From positions 9,848,501-9,912,500 of the forward strand of contig JAPQWV010000006.1 of the NCBI GenBank assembly GCA_027422505.1: DNA of 64,000 bases. The letters are read 5' to 3'. The DNA is from Craterostigma plantagineum. Lineage: Eukaryota; Streptophyta; Magnoliopsida; Lamiales; Linderniaceae. Positions 47,587 to 58,458 of this stretch are shown in pieces (the stretch's first letter is position 1; each line of letters starts with the position of its first letter). Made by a program: the position numbers and the translations under genes. The notes under the pieces were generated by a model. It ran no database searches, was not told where the DNA came from, and saw nothing but the letters and a program-made list of their open reading frames with translations.

Positions 47587-47799
47587 TTTAAAGAATGTCG
47601 TGGCAGAGAAGAATATTGTCGTGTGAAAATATGAAGAGCCTTGAAAACGTTTGGAAAAGAGTTCAACCACATTCGAATCGATATCGAAGTCTTGCTTTGA
47701 CTATAATAACAGCAGCTAGCTCATCAAATTTTTTGTATGATATTTATTTAATTATTTGTATTATTCTAATATTGTTCTTTAAAGGTAGGGCTGACCCCC

Positions 47800-48152
47800 T
47801 GTTAGGATAAAGACTTGTTGGGCTTGGCCCATTTGCGTATTACATTTACAGTATAGCCCATTTAATATTCCTTTAAATAGTAATGTATGACATGTATCAG
47901 GAATTAATCAGAAATGAGTTAAGCTTCTTCTACGATCAATCTCTCGTCTCCTCTCATCTCTATCGATCTCTGCTCTTCTTCTTCTCGATTCTCTAGTTCT
48001 TCTGTTCTTCTTCTCAGTTCTTCCTTGACTTATCTGTTCTTATTCCTTTATATTCGAAATTATCAACAAAAATAATCTATATTCTCACGCATGCCAAGTG
48101 TTCGACAAAACGCTCAAGTAGGAAACCTATCTAATTCGACCGGGATCTTACA
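47800..48152 (+). repeat. 5' LTR of H
   Basis: 353 bp; differs from the 3' copy at three positions, all in the last 60 bp. Confidence 0.9.
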
Positions 48153-48155
48153 ACG

Positions 48156-48167
48156 TGGTATCAGAGC
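48156..48167 (+). promoter_or_regulatory. Primer binding site of H, tRNA-iMet
   Basis: TGGTATCAGAGC three bases after the LTR end. Confidence 0.85.
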
Positions 48168-48195
48168 AGTCGAACCTCGGCGAGAGATTTCAGCG

Positions 48196-48552
48196 ATGGT
48201 GATTAATTGGATCGAGCCGCCTCATATCTTCGATGGGACGGATGCAATAGCTTGGGTGGAGAAATGCAATCGGTACTTTGCATTGACGACCCTCACCGAT
48301 GTCGAGCGAACGAAGGTTATCTACCTCTACGTTGAAGGCAAGGCGCTGGAATGGTACATCGAGTATTGCGAAGGTAAGGACTCTATAACTTGGAAGGAGT
48401 TCGCCGAAGCTCTACTTGACAGATTTGAAGCTCTTGAGCTGTTGACTGATGTTTTAGTGCTTGAGACTGATTCATTGATGATTGATGATAAGTGTGTTGG
48501 GAAATGTGTGGTTCCTGTTGAAGAAGCGATGTCAGTCTTGATGATCTTGTGA
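48196..48552 (+). pseudogene. H Gag N-terminal domain (truncated)
   Basis: ATG at 48196 (MVINWIEPPHIFDGTDAIAW) starts a Retrotrans_gag-like domain: IAWVEKCNRYFALTTL, VIYLYVEGKALEWY, TWKEFAEALLDRFEAL. The open frame also extends back into the LTR. After about 80 residues the match ends and the protein runs into sequence like ORF2 (EEAMSVL recurs as EEAMSLV downstream). No zinc knuckle. Confidence 0.65.
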
Positions 48553-48563
48553 ATGCAGCATAG

Positions 48564-50033
48564 GTGTTGGCACTCGCTGAGGTTGAGGACGAGATTTTGG
48601 TTGACGATATGAAGTCGGTGATGGGTGATGAAGAGGCTATGTCGTTGGTGTTGGTTGACGGGATTGTCTCACGACGAGAAATTGGTGCCGCTGTTGTAGC
48701 CTCGCCAAATCTGAACGAAGTGGAGCTGATGCCCATCAGAGAGTGCCAAGAGATGCCGTTCGATCGAAGGAGGTGGGGCATTGAGCAGCTGGGCGTTGAA
48801 GTGAAACTACCCTTCGATAAAGGACGATGGGATGACGAACGATTACAAAGCGGAGGTAACCGTAACCTACCTTTTGATCGAGGACGGCAGGATACGGAGC
48901 AGCTCCATGGTGGAAAGAATGCGAGTGTACCTTTTGACAGAGGACGATGGTGCGTTCTTGAGGACATTCTGCAGCAACATATGGCATTGACACGGAACTA
49001 TAGATCTTTTGTTCGAAAGAATAAGGCATCATCCCCCATAAACGCAAGGCACGACATGTTCGAGAAGCACATTCCTCTGAAGGTACTGAAATGGCAAGGA
49101 CTTTACTTAAAGGCTGAGAATAAAATTGTTCATGATGACCTCAAGCAGTCTCAGGTTCGAATCTTCGGCTCACCTAATCGTAGTATACCTTTTGATCGAG
49201 GAAAGTCTGATGTAGTTGTAGCAATGAGGCACCAACGAGTCACTTATCAACGTGAAGATCATTTTTCGGGAAGCATGGGGCATTCCAAGTGTTCAAGGAA
49301 TCCAAATGAGATTCTTGTTGCTGAGATCTTAAGTAGATTTGGAGAATCAATCGTGCTTGTTGATGTCTATTTTGGGCTTACAGAACTTGCTAATCGCTCA
49401 GGTTTTGGGAATTTTCAAGGTAAGAGGACGTGGTTAGTATCTTCTGAACTGGAGCAGTTGCTAAACAGGGAAGAAATCAAGAGCCATGGTTTCAGACGAC
49501 AGCTGAAGGGGCTGCCCGAAAATTTATTCGAAGCTTACGTTGAATTGGCCAAGGAACTTGAGGAGAAACAATTGTTGTCCGAGAAGCTGCAAAATCTCCA
49601 AGCTGAGGTGACCCGAGCAGAGACTGACCAGAAGAAGTCTACCTCGTTTGCATTTGAGCTCGATGGAGAACTCAATAATGCATGTTCTGAGCATGAGGTA
49701 CAATTGAACGCCCTCCACAGCCGCTACCAGGTCGAGGGTCTAACTCAAACATCTGATTACAAAGCAGTGAAAGCTGATAAGAAGGTGAGCGAGGAGGTAG
49801 AAGCAGAATCGTCGCAGAGAGATAAGAAGGGGTCAATGCTCGAGGGAGGGCTCGAGACGTATAGGTTGAATGCATCGATTCTAGAGGCTGCGTTGTTACC
49901 TTTTTCTAAGAAGGAAAGTGGGCTGCCTACCAGCTTGGGTTCTCTTATGGAAGGGAACGAGAGTTTAAGGATGATGCGACGACCTCCAACAAGAAGTTGT
50001 TTGTGTCATCAGAAGGCCCTCTCGACGTCTTGA
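48564..50033 (+). CDS. H ORF2, PFDRGRW-repeat and coiled-coil protein of unknown origin
   Basis: 489 codons, starting after a TAG, in a frame different from gag. Residues about 55-215 hold five copies of a short motif, (M/L/V/I)PF-D-(R/K)-(R/G)-(R/K)-W or similar, and a sixth variant (FPFDPGK) lies in the next frame at about 50208. Residues about 310-440 are a predicted coiled coil (AYVELAKELEEKQLLSEKLQ). I recognise no domain. It may be host DNA captured by the element, or gag/pol remains beyond recognition. An intact frame in such a young element hints at a use, but GTG is the only start given. Confidence 0.45.
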   Translation: MLALAEVEDEILVDDMKSVMGDEEAMSLVLVDGIVSRREIGAAVVASPNLNEVELMPIRECQEMPFDRRRWGIEQLGVEVKLPFDKGRWDDERLQSGGNRNLPFDRGRQDTEQLHGGKNASVPFDRGRWCVLEDILQQHMALTRNYRSFVRKNKASSPINARHDMFEKHIPLKVLKWQGLYLKAENKIVHDDLKQSQVRIFGSPNRSIPFDRGKSDVVVAMRHQRVTYQREDHFSGSMGHSKCSRNPNEILVAEILSRFGESIVLVDVYFGLTELANRSGFGNFQGKRTWLVSSELEQLLNREEIKSHGFRRQLKGLPENLFEAYVELAKELEEKQLLSEKLQNLQAEVTRAETDQKKSTSFAFELDGELNNACSEHEVQLNALHSRYQVEGLTQTSDYKAVKADKKVSEEVEAESSQRDKKGSMLEGGLETYRLNASILEAALLPFSKKESGLPTSLGSLMEGNESLRMMRRPPTRSCLCHQKALSTS

Positions 50034-50334
50034 GATATGAACTCAATCAGACGCAGCGTAGGTTGGAGAGCCTCAACTGCGATCTAAAAGTTGCGGAGGT
50101 TAAGGAAGCTGAAGCCATGGACAAACCTAAGCTAGCCGGGGAGCTCGACGTTAGAGGAGCATATGAGCCCTCCAAGGATTATTCAGAGAAGACAGTAGCT
50201 TCACTCTTTCCTTTCGATCCTGGAAAAAGATGCACTGACGACAGTAGCGATGCTCGCGCTATTATGTCGGACATTATCCCACTAAGTCGGCTCGCACATC
50301 CTCGAGGACGAGGATGTCTTCAACGGGAGGGAAT
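49997..50334 (+). pseudogene. H 3' tail with chromovirus-like pol end
   Basis: A frame of about 140 codons overlaps ORF2 and runs into the 3' LTR. It includes a short coiled-coil stretch and the FPFDPGK variant. In another frame the last 40 nt read LEDEDVFNGRE, typical of the end of gypsy pol. Confidence 0.35.
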
Positions 50335-50687
50335 TGTTAGGATAAAGACTTGTTGGGCTTGGCCCATTTGCGTATTACATTTACAGTATAGCCCATTTAA
50401 TATTCCTTTAAATAGTAATGTATGACATGTATCAGGAATTAATCAGAAATGAGTTAAGCTTCTTCTACGATCAATCTCTCGTCTCCTCTCATCTCTATCG
50501 ATCTCTGCTCTTCTTCTTCTCGATTCTCTAGTTCTTCTGTTCTTCTTCTCAGTTCTTCCTTGACTTATCTGTTCTTATTCCTTTATATTCGAAATTATCA
50601 ACAAAAATAATCTATATTCTCACGCGTGCCAAGTGTTCGACAAAACGCTCAAGTAGGAAACCGATCTAATTCGGCCGGGATCTTACA
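50335..50687 (+). repeat. 3' LTR of H
   Basis: 353 bp copy of 47800-48152. Confidence 0.9.
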
Positions 50688-50801
50688 CCCCCCTTCAATA
50701 TATGCAGTCATCAAATGTAAAAATATATACAAATACGTCCTAGATAATATAAACTCTAGTAGAATATATAGATATAGTACATAATGCTTTCATATCGTTA
50801 A

Positions 50802-51578
50802 GGGAGTTACTATTCACCGCCCCTTTTTACTTGTTACCGCCCCCTAAATGGCTGGAAAAAAGACGTTTTTGCACTTATGATATTTAAATTAATTTTAAAA
50901 GAAAAAACTAACGTGTATACAAAATTCTGGTACGAAATACTGAAAATTACATACACAAATAAATTCAAACGATTTTCGGCAATGGATCGAAACGGAAAAA
51001 AAAATCGATTTAACATTTTAGGGCCGATCGATCGATATTTTCGTCCCTGTAGTGCAGGGGCCTAATGAATTATCGTAAAAATCGTTCGTACGTAGATGAA
51101 TTATCAAAGGCCGGGACTGTTCCGGCCAATCGGAATTTTCGGCCGGCACATGGCATGGTTGAATTATTTTTGGCTACGCCTTGTGCCGGCCGAAAATGTC
51201 GATCGGCCGTGCCGTGCGCCGACCGGAAATTTCGTTCGATCGGGACTTTTTTCGACGATTCCGACCCGTGTTTGATAATTCATCTACGTACGAACAATTT
51301 TTACGATAATTCGTTAGGCCCCTGAACTGCAGGGACGAAAATATAGATCGATCGGCCCTAAAATGTTAAATCGATTTTTTTTTCCGTTTCGATCCATTGC
51401 CGAAGATCGTTCGAATTTATTTGTGTGTGTAATTTTCAGTATTTCGTACCAGAATTTTGTATATATGTTAGTTTCTTCTTTTTAAATTAATTTAAATATC
51501 ATAAAGGGCAAAAACGTCTTCTTTCAGCCCTTTAGGATGCGGTAACAAGTAAAAAGGAGGCGGTGAATAGCAATCCAG
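50802..51578. mobile_element. Foldback Mutator-like element, 777 bp
   Basis: The left arm (50802-51110) and right arm (51265-51578) are inverted copies (CTATTCACCGCC...TTTTTACTTGTTACCGC ends; 'tacgtagatgaattatcaaa' at the inner edge), and the loop is itself full of smaller inverted GGCCGGCACA words. Flanks TATCGTTAA (50793-50801) and TATTGTTAA (51579-51587) differ at one base and fit a 9-bp TSD. No transposase. Confidence 0.75.
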
Positions 51579-52347
51579 TATTGTTAATTATATACCTCAA
51601 TGCTCAAGTCAAGCTCATTTCCTAACAAATACTGTTTTGTAAGGTCTAAGATTCCTTCTAAGACGGCATTCGTTATTCATACAATCCTTTGGAACTCAAA
51701 TGTTCAAACCGAAGCTTTCATAAATCGACGAATGATGCGTTTGAATTCGTGTATTTGAACGTAATCGCATGATTTCAACGAACGAATTTCAGCAAGTCCA
51801 ATGCATTGTTTGGTAAAGATTATGACTTGAAATTAAGGTTTTGAATTAGTAGGGATGAGTCGTCTCTATTAAAGCTCAGGTCAAGATATGTGGGGAATTT
51901 GGGGAGGTTGGCTTCTTATTGGCTTTTTGGGTTGTTTAATAATCGTTTGGCCACATATGCATATTTTCATAGCCATTTCTTTTTTTCCTTTTTGTTTATA
52001 TTAGGCCTTGCCTTGCATATTAAACAATATGTTCATGTAAAAATTAATCATGAAGAAGCTCGATCCAAGCGAACTGTGCAAGTCTGTCATAAATGAGAAA
52101 CTGAGACAGTTGTAGAAAGCGAAGATTGCGAAATAGTTCACCTTCATCTGTTAATGTTGTAAAATAACCTTGTTCACATTTAATAGACCATAAGCGAAAC
52201 GTAAATTAGGAAGAGGAGTTTAAGTAAAACAAAAACTTTCTATTTTATTACTAAACTACAAAGGGAACAGAAATGTTGGCCTGAGAAAAATTCTACAAAT
52301 GACAATCGAAAATACAAATGATCGAATCGTACTAAACATTGACTATC
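51579..52347. other. Gene-free stretch
   Basis: AT-rich single-copy-looking DNA. An AATAAAAT on the - strand near 52245 could be the poly(A) signal of the exon candidate at 52348. Text at 51720-51830 resembles 54530-54640, so an old repeat may be present. Confidence 0.4.
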
Positions 52348-52402
52348 CTAGTTTCTCCAAGAACTCCAATTTTGCCTGGAGAAACTTCTGCATGTCCACA
52401 AC
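52348..52402 (-). pseudogene. Possible last exon of a host gene
   Basis: After an acceptor-like ATTCCCGCAG the - strand reads VVDMQKFLQAKLEFLEKLG and then TAG, with AATAAA about 100 bp later. Short, and the family is unknown; it may be chance or a gene fragment. Confidence 0.2.
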
Positions 52403-52464
52403 CTGCGGGAATTATGCCCATGCGGTGAATTTCCGTTTCAATGTATTAGTAGTTTTCACTTTTC

Positions 52465-52597
52465 GAAAGTTGCTACAGTTAAATTCCTCTATATATACAG
52501 TTTAAACAGTTAAATTCTTATAACTCCAACAGTTACCACTACGTATAAAGTTGCTACAGTTAAATTCCTCTATATATACAGTTTAAACAGTACTGAC
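52465..52597 (+). repeat. Tandem duplication of about 88 bp
   Basis: 'aaagttgctacagttaaatt ... cagtttaaacagt' occurs at 52468 and again at about 52550. Confidence 0.7.
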
Positions 52598-52921
52598 AAC
52601 TCCAACAATCCCCTCTATATTTTTCTCTGAACCTAATAATTAATACTATAATTAAATTTTATTAAAGTATAATATTCGTTTCTTACCTATTTAATTAAAT
52701 AATTAAAAGCTAAAACCAAATCATAAATTATTATAACTAAAGAAAAAAACAGGAAAAAATAAAAATAAAAACTGTATAGCGGGTGAACAGTGCCCCCCAA
52801 TACGTAGGGGGGCACTGTAGCAATCGCTAGGAATGGGGTGGAGTTTGGGGTGCTGTTGGAGCTCCCCCAACACCATATATGGTGTTTAGGGTGGGGGAAA
52901 CCCCCTTGTTGGAGATGCTAT
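52515..52921. mobile_element. MITE with CTCCAACA/TGTTGGAG ends (Harbinger-like)
   Basis: The right end TGTTGGAGATGCT and an inner left end ACTCCAACA are inverted, with a G/C-rich right part and AT-rich left part, as in common plant Tourist/PIF MITEs. The exact left end and TSD are unclear. Confidence 0.4.
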
Positions 52922-53052
52922 TAAAAAGATAAAGCGCCATCATCAATTCTTAGATAAATTCTGCAAAAGGGAAAAATAGTATAATAAGAAATGTCTTGTT
53001 AAAGAAAATATAGTATCAAATAGCAATAGGTTACAAATAAACTCCCCATAAA

Positions 53053-53060
53053 TATATATG

Positions 53061-53108
<48 letters not shown>
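53053..53108. repeat. (TA)n microsatellite
   Basis: About 25 TA units. Confidence 0.95.
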
Positions 53109-53111
<3 letters not shown>

Positions 53112-53189
53112 ACATGTGCGGAGCATAATAATCTTTGAAAAGTATCATCTATTTTTCAGATAAAGCTCAAAATGATTTACATGAAAATT

Positions 53190-53325
53190 GATGGAAAGAG
53201 TAGAGAACGGTCAAGTCACTGGAGAATGGCGCCGGGCTTCGATTTTCCGATACAAGAAAATAAGAAAACGAGAGGGAAAAAAATAATGTGGTGCCATCTC
53301 TCCAGCGACTTGACCTTCGACACTC
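53190..53325. repeat. Imperfect inverted repeat
   Basis: 'gaacggtcaagtcactggag' near 53207 pairs with 'ctccagcgacttgacc' near 53297. Possible small MITE or hairpin. Confidence 0.4.
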
Positions 53326-53582
53326 TATAAAATGTTAACGTATGTAGTTTATGTTTATGAGTTCTAACGAAGGCCATAGTTTGTATTTATAGACGATCTG
53401 CAACGTGAGTGACTTGTCTTGTGCTTGCATTAAGGATAATATAAAACCCGGTCAATCTGTTATTACCGAAACCTGAACTACCATAGATCATTTGATTTCT
53501 AGGTAATATGTTCACATACCATACGGCGTTGGGACAATTTTTATTACACGTGTCGCACGACGAGTCCTTTACTACATATGAC

Positions 53583-53660
53583 TGCGTTGACATTTGAATG
53601 TTTCGTCTCTACTGTTTTCTAGCCTTGCGGTCCCAACTCTTGACTGCTTCTTCGGACCTT
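53583..53660. repeat. Repeat shared with 47175-47245
   Basis: Both read GCGTTGACATTT.AATGTTT, then CTAGCCTTG.GG.CCCA.. and TCTTGACTGCTTCTT. Element G ends a few bases before the other copy. Confidence 0.6.
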
Positions 53661-54327
53661 TGAATCTTTGTTTAAGAATTCCACGGAAGTTGCATAAGAA
53701 ATAATTTTGGTAGAGATCATTCTTGGAAGGTTTTGATGTTGGAGGGAGGTCTTGCGTTGACTTCGATAAGTAGGTCATGAAATGTTTGCTATCTGACATT
53801 TATTATTTACGATTCTAATCTGACATTTTTTTTCTAAATAATGCTGACCTCTTCAACATCTGCACTCATCAAATTGCGTGATGTGTGATAATAAACTCCA
53901 CTAGAAAATTTTAAGCAATGAAGATTACATTTATTTATATGCTATGTCGTATTGTTTGTTCTACTACTTCACCTCAAGCCCCTTGTTTAACGACCATACG
54001 CGTGAGGCAGACCGCGTTTCTGAAATATTAATGTACTTTTGAATCTCAAATATTGATTTGGGACTATCGTTGTTTTTTAACTTATTTTTTCAAATCTAAT
54101 CTTTTCTTTATTTTTTTCGGCGACTTCTGGATTATCTTCACTCCAGGGGATGAATTAAACTCCAGGGAAGCTACGTGTCCTAAATTAACCTAAGACGATA
54201 ATCAAAGTTAATACTGAGAATGATTCAGGACGGTCCACAAGCCTAACCATTAGGTCATCCCTTTACAGACCAATGTTTAATACTAACAATGACTCAGGAC
54301 TCAAGGTTCAACTGAAGTTTTATTTAC
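53661..54327. other. Gene-free stretch, possible second SINE head
   Basis: No gene seen. At 54242-54270 the - strand has GACCTAATGGTTAGG, like the A-box region of the SINE next door, but no good B box. Confidence 0.3.
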
Positions 54328-54497
54328 AATTTTTTTTCTCCGTTCTCTCCTAATATATCGCATTTCATCCGGCTATGGGGTTTCCACCACACATTTCGAA
54401 GATGGAATAAACCTCGGTGGCAGATGAAATTCGTCCCAATTCACAAAGTCATTGAACCCATGACCACACCCCTAGCCATTAGGCCAAACCCATTGTC
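54328..54497 (-). mobile_element. tRNA-derived SINE-like copy
   Basis: On the - strand an A-box-like TGGCCTAATGG (54486-54476) is followed about 27 bp on by a B-box-like GGGTTCAAT (54459-54451) and, at the other end, a short A run (54339-54330). This order fits a pol III SINE. No TSD identified. Confidence 0.4.
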
Positions 54498-55455
54498 TAA
54501 GCTTCTAAAGAACCAACTAAGAATACGTTTTGATTCGTGTTTTAACGGAATCACATGATTCTAAATTATGAATTTTGAAAGCTTACTTTCAAATCCAAGT
54601 CTATCGTTTAGCAAACCGTTCCGACTTTAAAATCCGGATTTCATAATGGGCTTCAAACTCGAGCTTGTGAAGTTTGTTGAGCTCGACGTCCAATATTTAA
54701 TTCAAATTTTTAAAATATAATAAAACATGCGAGAACAGAGCACCCACAAGAACTGGCTCGCAATCTTTCGAGCACCAACGAGGGAGCTCGAGCTCTTCAT
54801 TCACCCTTAATTATTATTATTATTATTTATTATCATCATCATCATTGTTATTATTACTATTATTTATGAAATACTTATTACGGGCTAGGTTTTGGATTTC
54901 GAGAACAGAGCACTTGTCAGCGAATTTCAAATCCGACAAATAATGTATGCCCATACTAACCTCATATTGGATAAAAATCGAAATTCAAATTGTACGTTTT
55001 CAAATTGATCATATGAAGGAAACTCGTATTTTAAATCGAAATTCGGATATCCAACATTACGGATTTATCTTGGATACTATGATTGTCTTGCATGTGTGTG
55101 TAGGCCGTTTTGTCCACAGTCCATAATACTAACATGATGTATGTATATATGAATGAGTGAGATGTGATTTGTGAAAGAGGTATTGGTTTAATGCGTGTTT
55201 GGCTCGTAGATTTAGATTTACGAGAATTTCAATTATTAATTTTTAAATAAAACCGATCAAAGGCTGAGAATAAAGTTTGTATTTAGTTAGTGGGTTTAAA
55301 TGTGTAATCAATAATTCAATTGCATTAAATTTTATTTAGGACTTGTCAAAAATAGATTTAATAATAAAAAAGAAAGAACACGAAAGGAAATAAAGATTAT
55401 GCATCTTATATTCGACGTATATATTAGTGGAGCGTGTTTATAATGTATATATAGT
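54498..55455. other. AT-rich gene-free stretch
   Basis: Includes a (TTA/ATC)n microsatellite at 54808-54865. No protein or element boundary recognised. Confidence 0.5.
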
Positions 55456-56073
55456 CAGTGTTTTTAAAAGCGTAATGACGCGCGCGACAAGGCGCGAAAT
55501 AGCGCAATTTTTTTGGGAAACGCTACGATGCGTACAAAGAAAAGCGTACATAACTAACTATATTATTAATTTATTTTACTACACGTGGAAGAGAGATGTA
55601 TTCGCTAGCCAATGTACTTAAGGAAAGCCTGACGTCTGACAAACACATATTAGTTTTGTTTTTTAATTTTTATAATTTATTATTACTTCCACCAAATCAT
55701 AAAAAGTCAATTATTTAATATAATTTACGTCATAAAAATAAATAAGTTTATTTAATTTATTCTTTGTTTAACAACGATCAAAATGACATATCTTATAGTT
55801 TTTGATATCCATTAAAATTATTTTTGAAAACTACATCTTCTAAAACTAGGTTCGCCAAATTTTTGGTATTTATATTTTCAATAATATACTAATTAGATTT
55901 TACAGTTATACCATGTTAACATCATTTCTTTCGCTTCGTCCGTAAATATTATGTTTCTTGGTTATCATAAGTGGTTTAGCTCGAAATACTCACGCAATAC
56001 GCTACGCCTTTTACGCTACGCGCTATCGACACTAAAATGCTACGCAGTGCGCAATACGCTTTTTAAAACATTG
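55456..56073. mobile_element. hAT MITE, related to the hAT at 63092
   Basis: The ends CAGTGTTTTTAAAAGCG and (reverse) CAATGTTTTAAAAAGCG enclose 618 bp. The right 130 bp, reversed, matches 63092-63220 (AGCGTAGCGTA, ATTGCGTGAGTATTTCGAG). Flanks TATATAGT and ATATATAC are not a clean 8-bp TSD. No coding capacity. Confidence 0.7.
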
Positions 56074-56511
56074 ATATATACGTACATCACAAGGTTGTAC
56101 TACGCCTTGGTATCATATTTATTCATAGTACAACATCACATGTATGAATGACTCTTTCGTTCCGTATAGTTATGATAGATGGATAAAATGAATATTCATA
56201 TAGTCAATATTATGAATACAATAAATATTGTATCTCTAGTTGCGGAATTCTTTTCATTTATAATGACTAACTTCAAAGAGATGAAAAGCGCATCATCGGC
56301 TCTTTATGAGGATGCTCAACAGTTTTTCTTGCGGTCGCTGATATTTTTTGGTAACACATCGACTAGAAGTTTCAAATATTATGAGCAAGTCTTCCAAATT
56401 GCATGCTTTTCTTAGAGGAACTCGCACCACTCGGGAGATATATAATGATCATACCAAAATTGCTAATGACAGCAGTTAGTTATATTGTATTGATGTCTCG
56501 TTTATATATTA
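56074..56511. other. AT-rich gene-free stretch
   Basis: No recognisable gene; a 78-codon frame at 56179-56415 has no known relative that I can name. Confidence 0.4.
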
Positions 56512-56516
56512 GTATG

Positions 56517-57498
56517 TGTTGGTTCTTCGGTTGCGGTCTGGTCGGCGGCAGATGGAACGTCTGTTGTTTGATCTTGTAGTAGAAGTTGTCTAGAACGTAG
56601 TCAGAAGATGGAGTGTTATCTTCAGACGAAGGTGCATTGGTTGAGGATCCAATATACGAACACAGCTAGAACGACGATGAGTAAGCAGTGGAGGATGAAC
56701 AGCTCATTCCACAATCTGTTGAAATTCTCCATATGATCCATGACTTTAGACGATGTAAAAACAGTCGAGGCGTGTGTTGGACACACTGTCCGTAAGACAA
56801 AATTGCCCCAATATACAGTGCTTTCGGTTAACAGCGATAGTCCCAAAGATACAACGTCCTTTTCTTAACTCATAATCGCAGCACAACGACTAGAGTTTTT
56901 CTGCGAATCGTACTCGAAAAACGAGTTTTTCTCGCTTCGAGAAATAGCAGGGGTGTTTGGGAGTGAGATATGCAAATTTTGTGGGTTGGAGTGAATGAAT
57001 TTTTCCATCTCATTTTGGGGTCTATTTATAGACTTTTTCTCGCACGGGCTTAATCGCAAATTCATAAACTTGTTGAACTGCTTCTGTCATTTTCCAGGGG
57101 TCTGAAAGAGATATTTTAAACTTTTGGACTGTCGGTAAATTTACCAGCCCGCGAGAGGCCCGATTCTCGGGCCGACAGCCCGATTCCCCAGCATGTCCCA
57201 CCGCAGGCGGCCCGATTCTCGACCTGTCCCACCGGCGGCTCGACCGACACTTCCTTTTGGGCCGACCGACAGCTTCTCGAGTTGGACCGGATCAGTCCAA
57301 CAGCCATCTCCGTTCTGAGCGTATTAATATTCGTTAGAATCACCGTGAAACATAGATTCGTAGTCTTTCAACGGTTTCTCGTTTCGACATTAGATGGCTT
57401 CCCGATTTAATTAAATTCAAGACTGATTTTGTTAAATGGGTTATTACCCATAATTGGGCCCAAAGACCATTTGGGCTTAAAATCCTTAAAACCCAACA
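56517..57498 (-). repeat. Solo LTR (copia-like), TSD GTATG
   Basis: TGTTGGTTCTTC...AAACCCAACA on the + strand, flanked by GTATG on both sides (56512-56516, 57499-57503). The - strand has CTATAAATAGACCCC near 57033, placing a promoter in this orientation. A GGCCCGAGAATCGGGCC palindrome and half-sites lie at 57150-57240. Confidence 0.8.
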
Positions 57499-57729
57499 GT
57501 ATGTGTAAAATATATTATAGAAAAATTAATACTATTAAATTTATTTTATGCGATTATTATAGTGATTGCTAGCTAGGGGAAGCCGTAATATATTAGAAGC
57601 ACTAAGCACGTGCAATATATTAATATTGCACTTAAAGCCTTCAAAACCAATACATGTTGAAGTCTTCAAAAAACAGCCGTATTTGAGCTTCCAAAATTAG
57701 CAAAATTCGACTTCCAACCTTCAGTATTA

Positions 57730-58458
57730 TCACAAGCCGATGACGATGGATTCAACCCCAACGCTTGCACACATATCTTGTGAAAAAGAACAGAAAAACA
57801 TTGAACAAAAAATATTATACGAAATAATTATTTGTTGAATAATATAACCGAAAATATTTAAATGTACCTTGCTCAAGTATTCTTCTTCCAACGGTTTAAT
57901 TGGACTCCTACGAAGCCAATCTTGGCTACAAAGTAAAGCTTGTGCCATTTTGGGAGTCAAAGATGCTCTAAAGTCGTCGATAACCCGACCTCCGGTGCTA
58001 AAGGCCAACTCCGAAGCGACGGTGGAAATTGGCATAGCAAGCACATCACGAGTCAATCTCGATAGAATAGGATATCTCACAGCATGTACTTTCCACCATC
58101 CAATAATATCAAAATCCAAAGTATCCTTCTCGATGCGTTCATTTAAGTACATTTCTACCTCTGATTCATCCGAACCACCGCTTTGTGATAGCAATTGTTG
58201 ATAATCATGTCTGTAACACCTAGCCACTCTTTTTTCAGCCTCAGATTGAGTCGTTGAAGTCTCATTCGGTTGCGCTTGAAGAACGTGAGGACGCAGATTG
58301 CGTATTAGAAAGAATTTGCTTATAATCTTCAAAAATATCAAAAAGCGCAATCTTTGCCAAGTTCGCCAACTCCTCCCCCCGTCCAATCCCGTATACTTTT
58401 TTAAGGACAAATAGAAGATAATTGAATTTATGGCAAGGATCAAGCAAAACAGCCACAA
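57730..58458 (-). pseudogene. hAT transposase C-terminus (hATC)
   Basis: WWKVHAVRYPILSRLTRDVL, PISTVASELAFSTGGRVID and LCSQDWLRRS are the hATC dimerisation region of RICESLEEPER/DAYSLEEPER-type transposases. It lies in one frame at the 3' side of the decayed element. Confidence 0.85.

Larger units (their letters stand above)
47800..50687 (+). mobile_element. Young non-autonomous LTR element H, TSD CCCCC
   Basis: Two 353-bp LTRs (47800-48152, 50335-50687) with three differences, TGTTAGG...CTTACA ends, flanked by CCCCC. PBS TGGTATCAGAGC at 48156-48167, purine tract ACGGGAGGGAA before the 3' LTR. The inside has a Gag N-terminal part and a long frame of unknown origin, with no protease, RT or integrase. 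The last codons before the LTR, read in one frame, give LEDEDVFNGRELL, like the NLEDKV tail of gypsy chromovirus pol, so H probably derives from such an element by deletion. Confidence 0.85.

Noticed and set aside
47595..47810. 71-codon frame ending in the H LTR
   Set aside because: It begins inside a TSD and ends in the LTR; the hydrophobic part is AT-rich host DNA by chance. Not related to the MNW micro-gene.
55448..56081. TATATA on both sides of the hAT MITE as TSD
   Set aside because: The 8-bp windows do not match in register and the region is simple AT sequence.
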